This document shows positions 31,217 to 41,045 of a stretch of DNA of 64,000 nucleotides, one piece after another (the first letter of the stretch is position 1; every line of letters begins with the position of its first letter). Location of the stretch: the NCBI GenBank assembly GCA_039707655.1, contig CM077665.1, positions 294,566,205-294,630,204 on the forward strand. The letters are read 5' to 3'. The notes under the pieces are model-generated. The model ran no database searches. It saw only the letters and a list, made by a program, of their open reading frames with translations, and was not told the DNA's origin. The stretch is from Elymus sibiricus. Lineage: Eukaryota; Streptophyta; Magnoliopsida; Poales; Poaceae. Position numbers and translations under genes: made by a program.

Positions 31217-33067
31217 TCAGCAGGCCGGGGCGCCTGAGAGCGGGGCCGGCGGTAGTTCCTCCCGAGGTGGCATGAGGCCCTGGACCGATGGCACCGCCAA
31301 TGGTTTGAAGAGCCTTTCCTCGAAGACGCCATGCTCCTGAGGCTCGCGGCGCGACACCCTCTTAGCGATGTCGCCCGCCTCCTTGTTCGTGCTGCGTGGG
31401 ACGTGCTGCAATTCCAAGCCTCGGAAGCGCTTTTCAATTTTGCGTACCTCTTCCAAGTACGCCCCCATGTGCTCGTCCTTCGGCTTGTACTCTTTGTTGG
31501 AGAAGTTGACGAGGAGCTGGGAGTCGCCCTTGACGGTGAGGCGTTTGAACCCCATGGCCGCGGTGGCCTTGAGGCCCGCGATCAGGCCCTCGTACTCCGC
31601 GATGTTGTTGGAGACCTTCTCGCCATGCTGGAAGCAGAGTTGCATGGCGTAGTAGAGCTTGTCCTGGGTCGGTGAGTTGAGTACGACTCCAGCCCCCGCG
31701 CCCTGTCGGGCAAAGGCGCCGTCGAAGTGCATGACCCAGCCGTCAGGCGCCTTATCGCCGGGCGCGAGGGACTGGCCCTCATCCAGCCCCCGGTCGGGGG
31801 CATCCATCCATTCCGCCAAGAAGTCAGCGAGGGCCGCGCCCTTGATGATCCTGGTTGTGCTGAACTCCAAGTGGAAAGCCTGCATCTCGATGTTCCACTC
31901 CGCCACCCTTGTGACAGCATTGGGGTTGCGCAGCACCTTCTCCAGTGGGTACGCAGAGACAACCTTGATGGGGTGACCTTGTAAGTAATGGCGCAACTTC
32001 CTTGAGGCAACGAGGAGCGCCAGCAAGAGCTTCTGCTGCATGGGGTAACGCGAGCGTGCATCCCGCAGCACGGTGCTGACATAGTACACCGGGTGCTCGA
32101 CGAGGCGCGATGCGTCGGTTACGCCTTGGTCCACAGGGGGCGTGCATGACTCTGGTGCCTCAAGAGTCGGTGAGGCGACAAGGGCCTCAGGAGCGCCGTC
32201 CTGAGGTGGCGACTGCCGTGCGGCCCCTTGCGGACCACCTTTCTTCGCGCATGCGCCGGCGCGCTCCTCCCGGATCGCCACGAGCGCTGCGCTGGCTGAG
32301 TGGGGGGTTGCTGCCAAGTAGAGCACAAAAGGCTCACGAACGCGCAGCGCCACCATGATGGGAGGGTTCGTGAGGTACTGCTTGAGTTCTTGGAAGGCCG
32401 CCTCAGCTTCTGGGGTCCACTCTAAAGGGCCCTTCCTCTTCATGAGCTTGAAGAAGGGGAGGGCTCGCTCACCGAGCCTGGAGATGAAGCGCCCCAAGGC
32501 GGTCACGCCGCCCGCAAGCTTTTGCATTTGCTTGAGGGTCTGAGGCGGGCTCATCTTTTCAATTTCCTTGATCTTTTCCGGGTTCGCCTCGATCCCTCGG
32601 TGCGATACCAGGAAACCGGGCAGCTTGCCGGATGGGACCCCGAAGACACACTTCTCCGGGTTGAGCCTCAGGTTCACCCGACGTAGGCTGGCGAATGTCT
32701 CTTCCAGGTCTTCGATCAAGGTCCACGCCTCCCACGATTTGACCCCGATGTCATCGACATACGCCTTGGCATTCCTCCCGAGCTGTTGCCCCAGGGCGAT
32801 GTGCATCAACTGCTGGAAGGTCGCGCCTGCGTTGCGCAGCCCAAAGGGCATGCATGTATAGCAATACACGCCGCACGGGGATAGGAATGACGTCTTCTCG
32901 ATGTCTTCCACTTCCATCTTGATTTGATTGTAACCTGAGAAAGCATCCAAGAAGCATAGCAGATCACACTCGCCGGTGGAGTCCACCATCTGGTCGATGT
33001 GCGGGAGCGGGAAGGGGTCCCGCGGACAAGCCTTGTTGAGACTCGTGAAGTCGACGCACATGCGCTC
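31217..33067 (-). CDS. E6 Tat-like RT-RNase H, open but 5'-truncated
   Basis: 617 open codons on minus. RT motifs appear in order: MCVDFTSLNKACPRDPFPLP, FLDAFSGYNQIKM, YTCMPFGLRNAGATFQQLM and the catalytic AYVDDIGVKS. A connection/RNase H-like region follows (VYYVSTVLRDARSRYPMQQK), then a second RNase H with HFDGAFARQGAGAG, NNIAEYEGLIAGL and VKGDSQLL, keeping its acidic residues. The dual RNase H is typical of the Tat lineage. The RT lacks its N-terminus because E7 starts at 33068, so the open frame's first Met (33079) belongs to E7. A Gln/Pro/Gly-rich insert of about 50 residues lies between the RT and RNase H parts. Survival of a long frame suggests a fairly young insertion. Confidence 0.88.
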   Translation of the reverse strand, partial: ERMCVDFTSLNKACPRDPFPLPHIDQMVDSTGECDLLCFLDAFSGYNQIKMEVEDIEKTSFLSPCGVYCYTCMPFGLRNAGATFQQLMHIALGQQLGRNAKAYVDDIGVKSWEAWTLIEDLEETFASLRRVNLRLNPEKCVFGVPSGKLPGFLVSHRGIEANPEKIKEIEKMSPPQTLKQMQKLAGGVTALGRFISRLGERALPFFKLMKRKGPLEWTPEAEAAFQELKQYLTNPPIMVALRVREPFVLYLAATPHSASAALVAIREERAGACAKKGGPQGAARQSPPQDGAPEALVASPTLEAPESCTPPVDQGVTDASRLVEHPVYYVSTVLRDARSRYPMQQKLLLALLVASRKLRHYLQGHPIKVVSAYPLEKVLRNPNAVTRVAEWNIEMQAFHLEFSTTRIIKGAALADFLAEWMDAPDRGLDEGQSLAPGDKAPDGWVMHFDGAFARQGAGAGVVLNSPTQDKLYYAMQLCFQHGEKVSNNIAEYEGLIAGLKATAAMGFKRLTVKGDSQLLVNFSNKEYKPKDEHMGAYLEEVRKIEKRFRGLELQHVPRSTNKEAGDIAKRVSRREPQEHGVFEERLFKPLAVPSVQGLMPPREELPPAPLSGAPAC

Positions 33068-34586
33068 TGATACGTCCATTTTGCATCATGATTTCCTACT
33101 GTTATTTACTTTGTTTTGTTGAATAATAATGCTTTGGGGAGTGATTCTAATTCCTTTTCTCTCATAATATGCAAGGTTTACACAAGGAGGGAGAATACCT
33201 ACAGCTGGAATTTTGGACCCAAGAAAAGCACGTCAGAGATACCTATTCTGCACAACTCCAATGAAGCTGAAATTTTACGGAGATTATTTTCGCATATAAT
33301 AAAAAATACTAGAGCTGAAAAATACCGGAGGGGGCCTCCCAGGTGGGCACAACCCACCAGGACGCGCCAGGCCCCCCCTGGGCGCGCCCTGATGGGTTGT
33401 GGTCACCCTGGCCCACCTCCGGTGCCGATCTTCTGGTATAAGGTCACTCTTGACCTAGAAAAAATAGATGAGGACTTTCGGGACGAAGCGCCACTGCCTC
33501 GAGGTGGAACTTGGGCAGGAGCACTTTTGCCCTTCGGCGGAGCGATTCCGCTGGGGGAACTTCCCTCCCGGAGGGGGAAATCGAAGCTATCGTCATCACC
33601 AACACCCCTCTCATCTTTGAGAGACCAATCTTCATCAACATCTTCAACAGCACCATCTCCTCTCAAACCCTAGTTCATCTCTTGTGTTCAATCTTTGTAC
33701 CGGAACCTCAGATTGGTACCTGTGGGTGACTAGTAGTGTTGATTACCTTGCGTAGTTGATTACTATATGGTTTATTTGGTGGAAGATTATATGTTTAGAT
33801 CCATTATGCTATTCAATACTCCTCTGATCTTGAGCATGATTATTATTTGTGAGTAGTTACCTTTGTTCTTGAGGTCACGGGAGAAGTCATGTTGCGAGTA
33901 ATCATGTGAATTTGATATGTGTTCGATATTTTGATGATATGTATGTTGTGATTCCCTTAGTGGTGTCATGTGAACGTCGACTACATGACACTTCACCATT
34001 CATGGGCCTGAGGGAATGTATTGTGGAGTAGTTATTAGATGATGGGTTGCTAGAGTGACAGAAGCTTAAACCCTAGTTTATGCGCTACTTCGTAAGGGGC
34101 TGATTTGGATCCACATGTTTAATGCTATGGTTAGACTTTGTCTTAATACTTTTCTCATAGTTGCGGATGCTTGCGAGGGGGTTAATCATAAGTAGGTTGT
34201 TAGTTCAAGTATGAACAGCCCCTTAGCACCGGTCCACCCACATATAAATTATCAAAGTAGCGAACATGAATCAAACCAACATGATAAAAGTGAGTAGACG
34301 AAATTCCCGTGTACCCTTAAGAACACTTTGCCTATTACTAGTGATTGTTCTGGCCTGTCCTTTGCCTCAAAAGGATTGGGCTACCTTGCTGCACCTTGTT
34401 TACCGTTACCGTTACTTACTCATTACCAATTATCTTGCTGTCAAACTATCTGTTACCTACAATTTCAGTGCTTGCAGAAATGACCTTGCTGAAAACCACT
34501 TGTCATTTCCTTTTGCTCCTCGTTGGGTTCGACACTCTTACTTATAGAAAGGACTACGATTGATCCCCTATACTTGTGGGTCATCA
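33068..34586 (+). repeat. E7 5' LTR
   Basis: TGATACGTCCATTTTGCATC to GGGTCATCA, 1519 bp. It contains the GC-rich inverted repeat at 33344-33414 shared by other LTRs here. Short ORFs within it are not supported. Confidence 0.85.
33344..33414. repeat. GC-rich hairpin in E7 LTR
   Basis: GGGCACAACCCACCAGG and its near-complement CCTGATGGGTTGTGGTC flank a GCGCCAGG/CTGGGCGC core. Equivalent hairpins lie at 39431, 45781, 50038, 51209 and 57611. Confidence 0.75.
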
Positions 34587-34597
34587 AGACTCTTTTC

Positions 34598-34615
34598 TTG
34601 CACTGTTGCCAGGGA
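34598..34615 (+). other. E7 primer-binding site (degenerate)
   Basis: TTGCACTGTTGCCAGGGA against the usual TGGCGCCGTTGCCGGGGA, followed by the common GTGAAGC context. Confidence 0.75.
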
Positions 34616-34692
34616 GTGAAGCGCTCTTGGTAAGTGGAAATCGGTAAGGAAAAACTTATACTACGTGCTGAAATTTATTGCTACTTGCTACT

Positions 34693-35670
34693 ATGGAGAA
34701 CAATCCTTTGAGGGGTTTGTTCGGGGTATCTTCACCTCGACCGGAACCACAATTAGTTGCCCGTCAACCTACAGCTCCTACTGAAAATTTTACTTATGAA
34801 ATTCCTTCGGGTATGCTAGAACAACTGCTTGCTAAACCTTATGCAGGAGACGGAACTGAACGTCCTAATATGCATCTTTTATATGTGAATGCAATTTCTG
34901 GATTATTTAAGCTTGCAGGTTTACCCGGAGATGAAGTTAAGAAGAAGGTTTTGCCTTTATCTTTGGAGAGAAAATCATTGACATTGTATAGGCTATGTGA
35001 TGATCTTGGATCGTGGAACTAGAATCGTTTGCAATTGGAGTTCCATCAAAAGTTTTATCCTATGCATCTAGTTCATCGTGATCGGAATTATATATATATA
35101 ATTTTAGGCCTCGTGAAGGAGAAAGTATCGCTCTAGCTTGGGGAAGGCTTAAGTCAATGTTATATTCATGCCCCAATCATGACATTCTGAGAGAAGTTAT
35201 CATTCAGAATTTTTATGTTCGGCTTTCGCATAATGATCAATCCATGCTCGATACTTCTTGTGATGGTTCTTATATGATGAAGACTATTGAATTCAAGTGG
35301 GATATCTTAGAAAGAATTAAACGCAACTCTGAATATTGGGAACTCGACGAAGGTAATGAGTCAGGTATATAGCTTGAATTTGATTGTGTTAAATCTTTTA
35401 TGAATATCATCCCCCTATTAAAGAAGAAATTAAAGAACCGGTCATAGCTAAAGAAAAACCATCTTTTACAATGTTGATCCAGTTGTGCCTACCGCTTATA
35501 TTGAAAAACCACCTTTTCCTGCTAGTATAAAGGAACATGCTAAGGTATCAACTGTGGTTCGTAAGAGTAATATAAGAGCACCTAAACCCCCTGAGCAAAT
35601 TAAAGTAGAACCTAGTGTTGCTATGATTAAAGATCTCTTGGTAGAAAATATTGATGGGCATGTTATATAA
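34693..35670 (+). pseudogene. E7 gag, decayed
   Basis: ATG at 34693 (MENNPLRGLFGVSSPRPEPQ) opens about 110 codons of an Athila-type gag with YAGDGTERPNMHLLY, then a stop at 35020. Further gag pieces follow in shifted frames (FHQKFYPMHLVHRDRNYI, then the 35157-35372 and 35485-35670 frames). There is no CCHC knuckle left. The N-terminal start was set at the ATG, not at the upstream TTG. Confidence 0.75.
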
Positions 35671-35735
35671 TTTTGTGATGAAGCTGCTAGAATTGCCAAA
35701 CCTGATGAAAAAGATAAACAAGACCCATAGAAGGC

Positions 35736-38297
35736 TTGCCTGTCGTCTTAGTTAAAATAGGAGATCATTGCTATCATGGTTTATGTGATTTAGGTGCTAG
35801 TGTGAGTGATATCCCTTTTACCTTATACCAAGAAATTCTGGATGAAATAGCACCTGCTGAAATGAAAGATATTGATGTTACTATTAAACTTGCTAATAGA
35901 GACACTATCACACCACTTGGGATTGTTAGAGATGTTGAAGTCTTGTGTGGGAAAGAAAAATATCCTACTGATTTTCTAGTCCTTGGTTTCCCACAAGATG
36001 ACTTTTGCCCCATTATCTTTGGTAGACCTTTTTTGAGCATCGTCAATGCTAAGATAGATTGTGAAAATCAAACTGTCGGTGTCAGTTTTGGTAATGTGTC
36101 TCATGAGTTTAATTTTTCCAAGTTTAGTATACAACCTCGTGATAAAGCGTTATCTAGTAAGGATCAAATAATTGGTATTGCTTCTATTGATGTGCCTCCT
36201 ACTGATCCCTTAGAACAATATTTACTCGACCATGAAAATGATATGCATTTGGGTGAAAGAAACAAAATAGATCAAATTTTCTTCGAACAACAACCTCTCT
36301 TGAAACACAATTTGCCTATTGAAACACTTGGAGGTCCTCCTCCACCTAAAGGTGATCCTGTGTTTGAATTGAAACAATTGCCTGACACTTTGAAGTATGC
36401 TTATCTTGATGAGAAAAAGATATATCCTATTATTATTAGTGCTAACCTTTCAGAACATGAAGAAGAAAGATTATTAAAAGTTCTAAGGAAGCACCGGGCT
36501 GCTATTGGATATACTCTTGATGATCTTAAGGGCATTAGTCCCACTCTATGTCAGCACAAGATCAATATGGAACCTGATGCTAAACGCGTTATTGATCACC
36601 AACGGCGATTGAATCCTAAGATGAAAGAAGTGGTAAGAACTGAAATATTAAAGCTTCTGGAAGCAGGTATAATCTATCCCATAGATGATAGTAGATGGGT
36701 AAGTCCCGTTCATTGTGTCCCTAAGAAAGGAGGTATTACCGTTGTTCCCAATGATAAGAATGAACTCATTCCACAAAGAATTGTCACTGGCTATAGAATG
36801 GTAATTGATTTTAGAAAATTAAATAAAGCTACTAGAAAAGATCATTACCCTCTACCGTTCATTGATCAAATGTTAGAAAGACTATCTAAGCACACACACT
36901 TTTGTTTCTTAGATAGATATTCTGGTTTCTCTCAAATACCCGTGTCACAATCTGATCAAGAAAAAACTACCTTTACTTGCCCTTTTGGAACATATGCTTA
37001 TAGACGTATGCCTTTTGGTTTATGCAATGCACCTGCTACCTTTCAAAGATGTATGACTGCTATATTCTCTGATTTTTGTGAAAAGATTGTGGAGGTTTTC
37101 ATGGATGATTTTTTCGTTTACGGAACTTCTTTTGATGATTGCTTAAGAAACCTTGATCGAGTTTTGCAGAGATGTGAACAAACTAATCTCCTCTTGAATT
37201 GGGAGAAGTGCCAATTTTTTGTTAATGAAGGCATTGTCTTGGGGCATAAAATATCTGAACGAGGTATTGAGGTGGATAAAGCTAAAGTTGATGCAATTGA
37301 GAAAATTCCATGTCCTAAAGATATTAAAGGTATTCGAAGTTTCCTTGGTCATGCTGGATTTTATAGGAGGTTCATTAAAGACTTCTCTAAAATTTCTAGG
37401 CCTCTTACTAATCTTTTGCAAAAGGATATTCCTTTTGTTTTTAATGATGATTGTGTGGAAGCCTTTGAAACACTCAAGAAAGCCTTAACCTCTGCACCTA
37501 TCTTACAACCACCTGATTGGAACTTGCCTTTTGAAATTATGTGTGATGCTAGGGATTATGCTGTTGGTGTTGTCCTAGGACAACGAGTTGATAAGAAATT
37601 GAATGTTATCCATTATGCTAGTAAAACTCTAGCCATTGCCCAACAAAACTATGCTACTACGGAAAAAGAATTTTTAGCAGTTTTGTTTGCTTGTGATAAA
37701 TTTAGATCCTATATTGTTGACTCCAAAGTTATTGTTCACACCCAACATGCTGCTATAAAATACCTTATGCAAAAGAAAGATGCTAAACCTAGACTCATTA
37801 GGTGGGTTCTTTTTCTTCAAGAATTTTACTTACACATCGTTGATAGGAAAGGAGTTGAGAACCCCGTAGCTGATAACTTGTCTAGGTTAGAAAATATTCT
37901 TGATGACCCACTACCTATTGATGATAGTTTCCCTGACAAACAGCTAGCTGCAATAAGTGTCTCACAACACACACCTTGGTATGCTGATTATGCTAATTAT
38001 ATTGTCGCTAAATATATACCACCTAGCTTCACTTATCAACAAAAGAGAAAAAAATTCTATGACTTGAGACATTACTTTTGGGGTGACCCACATCTTTATA
38101 AAGAAGGAGTAGATGGTATTATTAGACGTTATGTACCTGAGCATGAACAAGAACAAATCCTACGGAAATGTCATTCCGAAGCTTACGGAGGACATCATGC
38201 GGGAGATAGAACTGCTCATAAGGTATTGCAATCTGGTTTTTATTGGCCTACTCTCTTCAAGGATGCCCGTAAGTTTGTCTTGTCTTGTGATGAATGA
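35736..38297 (+). CDS. E7 Athila-like protease-RT-RNase H polyprotein
   Basis: 853 open codons (no ATG needed; it would be read as part of gag-pol, and the frame is open from slightly before). The aspartic protease motif is at residues 17-28 (CDLGASVSDIPF) with GRPFLS near 103. RT at about 320-510 shows MVIDFRKLNKATRKDHYPLP, FLDRYSGFSQIPV, MPFGLCNAPATFQRCM and FMDDFFVYG (Asp457-Asp458). RNase H begins MCDARDYAVG (about 602) and has ATTEKEFLAVLFA, but the usual TDHAA reads TQHAA, so one catalytic Asp is replaced by Gln. The integrase zinc region HSEAYGGHHAGDRTAHK ends in SCDE followed by TGA, where a Cys codon is expected. It encodes the enzymes for reverse transcription of an Athila-like element. 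The frame is well preserved but probably not fully active. Confidence 0.9.
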   Translation: MPVVLVKIGDHCYHGLCDLGASVSDIPFTLYQEILDEIAPAEMKDIDVTIKLANRDTITPLGIVRDVEVLCGKEKYPTDFLVLGFPQDDFCPIIFGRPFLSIVNAKIDCENQTVGVSFGNVSHEFNFSKFSIQPRDKALSSKDQIIGIASIDVPPTDPLEQYLLDHENDMHLGERNKIDQIFFEQQPLLKHNLPIETLGGPPPPKGDPVFELKQLPDTLKYAYLDEKKIYPIIISANLSEHEEERLLKVLRKHRAAIGYTLDDLKGISPTLCQHKINMEPDAKRVIDHQRRLNPKMKEVVRTEILKLLEAGIIYPIDDSRWVSPVHCVPKKGGITVVPNDKNELIPQRIVTGYRMVIDFRKLNKATRKDHYPLPFIDQMLERLSKHTHFCFLDRYSGFSQIPVSQSDQEKTTFTCPFGTYAYRRMPFGLCNAPATFQRCMTAIFSDFCEKIVEVFMDDFFVYGTSFDDCLRNLDRVLQRCEQTNLLLNWEKCQFFVNEGIVLGHKISERGIEVDKAKVDAIEKIPCPKDIKGIRSFLGHAGFYRRFIKDFSKISRPLTNLLQKDIPFVFNDDCVEAFETLKKALTSAPILQPPDWNLPFEIMCDARDYAVGVVLGQRVDKKLNVIHYASKTLAIAQQNYATTEKEFLAVLFACDKFRSYIVDSKVIVHTQHAAIKYLMQKKDAKPRLIRWVLFLQEFYLHIVDRKGVENPVADNLSRLENILDDPLPIDDSFPDKQLAAISVSQHTPWYADYANYIVAKYIPPSFTYQQKRKKFYDLRHYFWGDPHLYKEGVDGIIRRYVPEHEQEQILRKCHSEAYGGHHAGDRTAHKVLQSGFYWPTLFKDARKFVLSCDE

Positions 38298-39320
38298 CAG
38301 AGAATCTGTAATATTGGTAAGCATCAGGAAATGCCTATGAACTATTCACTTGTTGTCGAACCATTTGACGTTTGGGGTTCTGATTATATGGGGCCATTTT
38401 CTTCCTCTAATGGGTACACTCATATTTTGGTTGCGGTTGATTATGTCACTAAGTGGGTAGAAGCTATTCCAACTAGTAGTGCCGATCACCACACCTCCAT
38501 GAAAATGCTTAAAGAGGTTATCTTCCCGAGGTTTGGAGTCCCTAGATATTTAATGACCGATGGTGGTTCACATTTTATTCATGGTGCTTTCCGTAAGATG
38601 CTTGCTAAATATGATGTTAACCATAGAATTGCATCACCTATCATCCTCAATCTAGTGGTCAAGTTGAACTTAGCAATAGAGAAATAAAATTGATATTACA
38701 AAAAACCGTCAATAGGTCTCGTAAGAAATTGTCTAAGAAATTAGATGATGCACTTTGGGCTTATAGAACAGCTTATAAAAATCCTATGGGTATGTCTCCA
38801 TATAAAATGGTGTATGGGAAAGCTTGTCATTTGCCTCTAGAACTAGCACACAAAGCATTTTGGGCAATTAAAGAACTCAACTATGATTTCAAACTTGCCG
38901 GTGAGAAGAGGCTATTTGATATTAGCTCACTAGATGAATGGAGAACCCAAGCTTATGAAAATGCCAAGCTATTTAAAGAAAAAGTAAAAAAGATGGCATG
39001 ACAAAAGAATCCAAAAGCGAGAATTCAAAATAGGAGATTATGTTCTTTTGTTCAACTCTCGTTTAAGATTTTTTGTAGGAAAGCTTCTCTCGAAATGGGA
39101 AGGACCATATATTATCGAAGAAGTCTATCGTTCTGGAGCTATCAAGATTAATAACGCCGAAGGTACTAACCCGAAGGTGGTCAATGGACAAAGAATTAAG
39201 CATTATATCTCAGGTACGCCTATTAACGTTGAAAGCAATGTTATCCAAACCATGACACCGAAGGAACACATAAAGGAAACCTTCCGGAACACTCCAGAAG
39301 ACTTAAAAATAGAAGGTACG
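38298..39320 (+). pseudogene. E7 integrase, broken by stop and frameshifts
   Basis: Continues the polyprotein after the TGA at 38295: WGSDYMGPF, VAVDYVTKWVEAIP (first Asp), MTDGGSHFIHGAF (second Asp), then a frameshift near 38637 before the [11 protein letters not shown] part (third acidic residue). Next come [20 protein letters not shown] and [18 protein letters not shown] in the shifted frame, and another shift near 38995 back to the C-terminal LLSKWEGPYIIEEVYRSGAI. The stop at 39321 ends the protein. At least three lesions, so no integrase is made. Confidence 0.88.
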
Positions 39321-39430
39321 TGATACGGTAAGTAAACGGACTCTGAAAAATCCGCAAAAATATTTTTTGGCAGTTTTGGAATATTTTACAATTTTGGAAA
39401 TAAAAAAAATCAACCGAAAGGTGATCGAGG

Positions 39431-39563
39431 CGGGCACGATACACGAGGGTGCGCCAGGCACCCCTGGGCGTGCCCTGGTGGGTTGTGCCCACATCGGAAG
39501 CCTTCCCGACTCCCTTTACCTTCCAAATACTTGCTTCCCAAGAATAAAAATTCTCTATATATA
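39431..39563 (+). promoter_or_regulatory. LTR-like hairpin plus TATA upstream of E7 extra ORF
   Basis: A GC-rich inverted repeat (GTGCGCCAGGCACCCCTGGG, GCCCTGGTGGGTTGTGCCC) at 39431-39493 is followed by CTCTATATATACCCCC with the TATA core at 39555-39563. The same hairpin-then-TATA order occurs in the LTRs of E14 (51209 then 51299). It looks like an internal promoter module for the ORF that follows. Activity is inferred. Confidence 0.5.
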
Positions 39564-39631
39564 CCCCCGACTGTTTTGACGACCGCATCGCAGAAAAATC
39601 CTCTGTTCTTTTTTTGTGTTGTTTCCCTAGC

Positions 39632-40057
39632 ATATCTGGAATTACGTTGTCTCAAGATTCGGAGGGGGAGAGCCATGTTGATCCCTATGTTCCAGACCCG
39701 AAGATCTTTAGGGAAATTTACCCCTATCTATGGACCTCGGAGGAGGAAGAAGATGCTACCATGCAGGAAACAAAAGATGACAACTCTGAGGAAGTGGATG
39801 ATCCATTGCCTCAACCCGGAGACATGCATGTGGAATTCAAGAAGTCAAGCCTCCCTAGAAGATACAAACCTAAGGTCCAATTTATCCCGTCTCGTTTTCT
39901 GCAGGAAAGCAAGAAGGCCCTATGCCAAAGGATATTAAAGCTTGAGTTGTAGAATGATGATCTAAGGGAGGAAAACTTTATGCTTAAATATAAGTTGAAG
40001 AAGAAGGCTTCCCCAACACCTCCACCTTCTTCATCATCACCACCAAAGGAGACTTGA
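39632..40057 (+). pseudogene. E7 additional ORF downstream of pol (unknown protein)
   Basis: An open frame of about 106 codons to a TAG at 39950, then 34 more codons to a TGA at 40055. It begins ISGITLSQDSEGES, where ATA at 39632 stands where an ATG would be expected after CCCTAGC. Features: acidic middle (SEEEEDATMQ), PGDMHVEFKKSSLPRRYKPK, and a short coiled-coil-like C-terminus (ILKLEL, NDDLREENFMLKYKLKKK) ending in Pro/Ser. Sense orientation, in the place where Athila elements carry an envelope-like or extra ORF, but no membrane segment is visible. Function unknown. Confidence 0.55.
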
Positions 40058-41045
40058 GCACATGGGTATGGGCACTCCCCTTGGCTTGAGCCAAGCTTGG
40101 GGGAGGTGCCCCGGTATTGTATCACCACCACTTTTATTCACCTTTACCTATTTTAGTTCTATCTTTAGTTTCCCTTTGCTTTAGTTGAATAAAAGTTTAG
40201 CATGATCTATTTTCGTGTGTTAGTTTCGTGGCCTATCTATCTATGTAATCGAGTGAAAGTGATATAAAAAGTTTAGTTTGAGTTTTTGCCTCTCTACTTT
40301 CTTGTTGCAATCAAATAAAGAAAAGAAAAGAAAACAAATGAAAAGAATCATATGCTAATCTTATGGTGAGTAATGACATCACATAAGGAAAAGTATAAGT
40401 AGTAAAATTTATTGGAGATTGACAAACATAGCATTGGTCAATGATGCAATTCATGAAAGAATTAATTAGGGAAGAGAAGATTCACATGCAAATACACCAT
40501 CTTGGACATCTTTTATGATTGTGAGCCCCCATCAAATATTATATGTCAAAATTGTTGACGTTGGACGAGGAAGACAACGTAATGATTTATGTTTGTTCAT
40601 ATCCACATAGAAGTTATATTGTCATAGATCTTTAAGATGTGGTGCTTGCCCAATGTCTTTGATAGCCAAAAATTCCGCACTAAGTAGAGATACTACTTGT
40701 GCATCCAAAAACCCAAACCAAACTCTTTCTTTCACTTTCCACCATACCTACCTATGGATCAAGAAAGATCCTTCAAGTAAGTTGTCATCGGTGCAACAAG
40801 GCAATAAAAATTGCTTCTAAGAATGTTTTGATCAATTAGTGTAAGAGAAAATTGAGCGTTATACAAACTTATGATGGAAAAGTAATAAAAGCGATGGACT
40901 GCATAATAAACGTTGCTATCATAGGGGGCAATATAGCCCGACGTTCTTTTACATTAAGCGATTGGGCATACAAACCAATCAGCGCATGACAACCTTTGCT
41001 TCCCTCTACGAAGGGCCCCATTCATCTTATTATATTAGCAAGGCA
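40058..41045 (+). other. E7 3' untranslated region, truncated
   Basis: Non-coding, with AGCTTGGGGGAGGTGCCCC near 40105, an early-3'-region sequence common in Athila-like elements, and ACTACTTGTGCATCCAAAA (40690) and CTTCCCTCTACGAAGGGCC (41000), both also found in the same order in E14 (56360, 56920). Similarity to E14 in plus sense ends near 41045. Confidence 0.7.

Larger units (their letters stand above)
27440..33067 (-). mobile_element. E6: Tat-like LTR retrotransposon, 5' part lost
   Basis: 3' LTR 27440-28327, purine tract, antisense B3-like pseudogene, spacer, integrase and RT-RNase H in minus sense. The 5' half (protease, gag, 5' LTR) is missing because E7 begins at 33068 inside the RT and E6 does not resume. 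It sits in the gag of E5. The gene order and the dual RNase H place it in the Tat lineage. Confidence 0.88.
33068..41045 (+). mobile_element. E7: Athila-like LTR retrotransposon lacking its 3' end
   Basis: 5' LTR, Athila-type primer site, decayed gag, long protease-RT-RNase H frame, broken integrase, and an extra downstream ORF with its own promoter-like leader, all plus sense. No 3' LTR is present: near 41045 the sequence passes into E8, which runs in the opposite direction. The start lies in the RT of E6 (left flank CGCTC). Confidence 0.85.
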
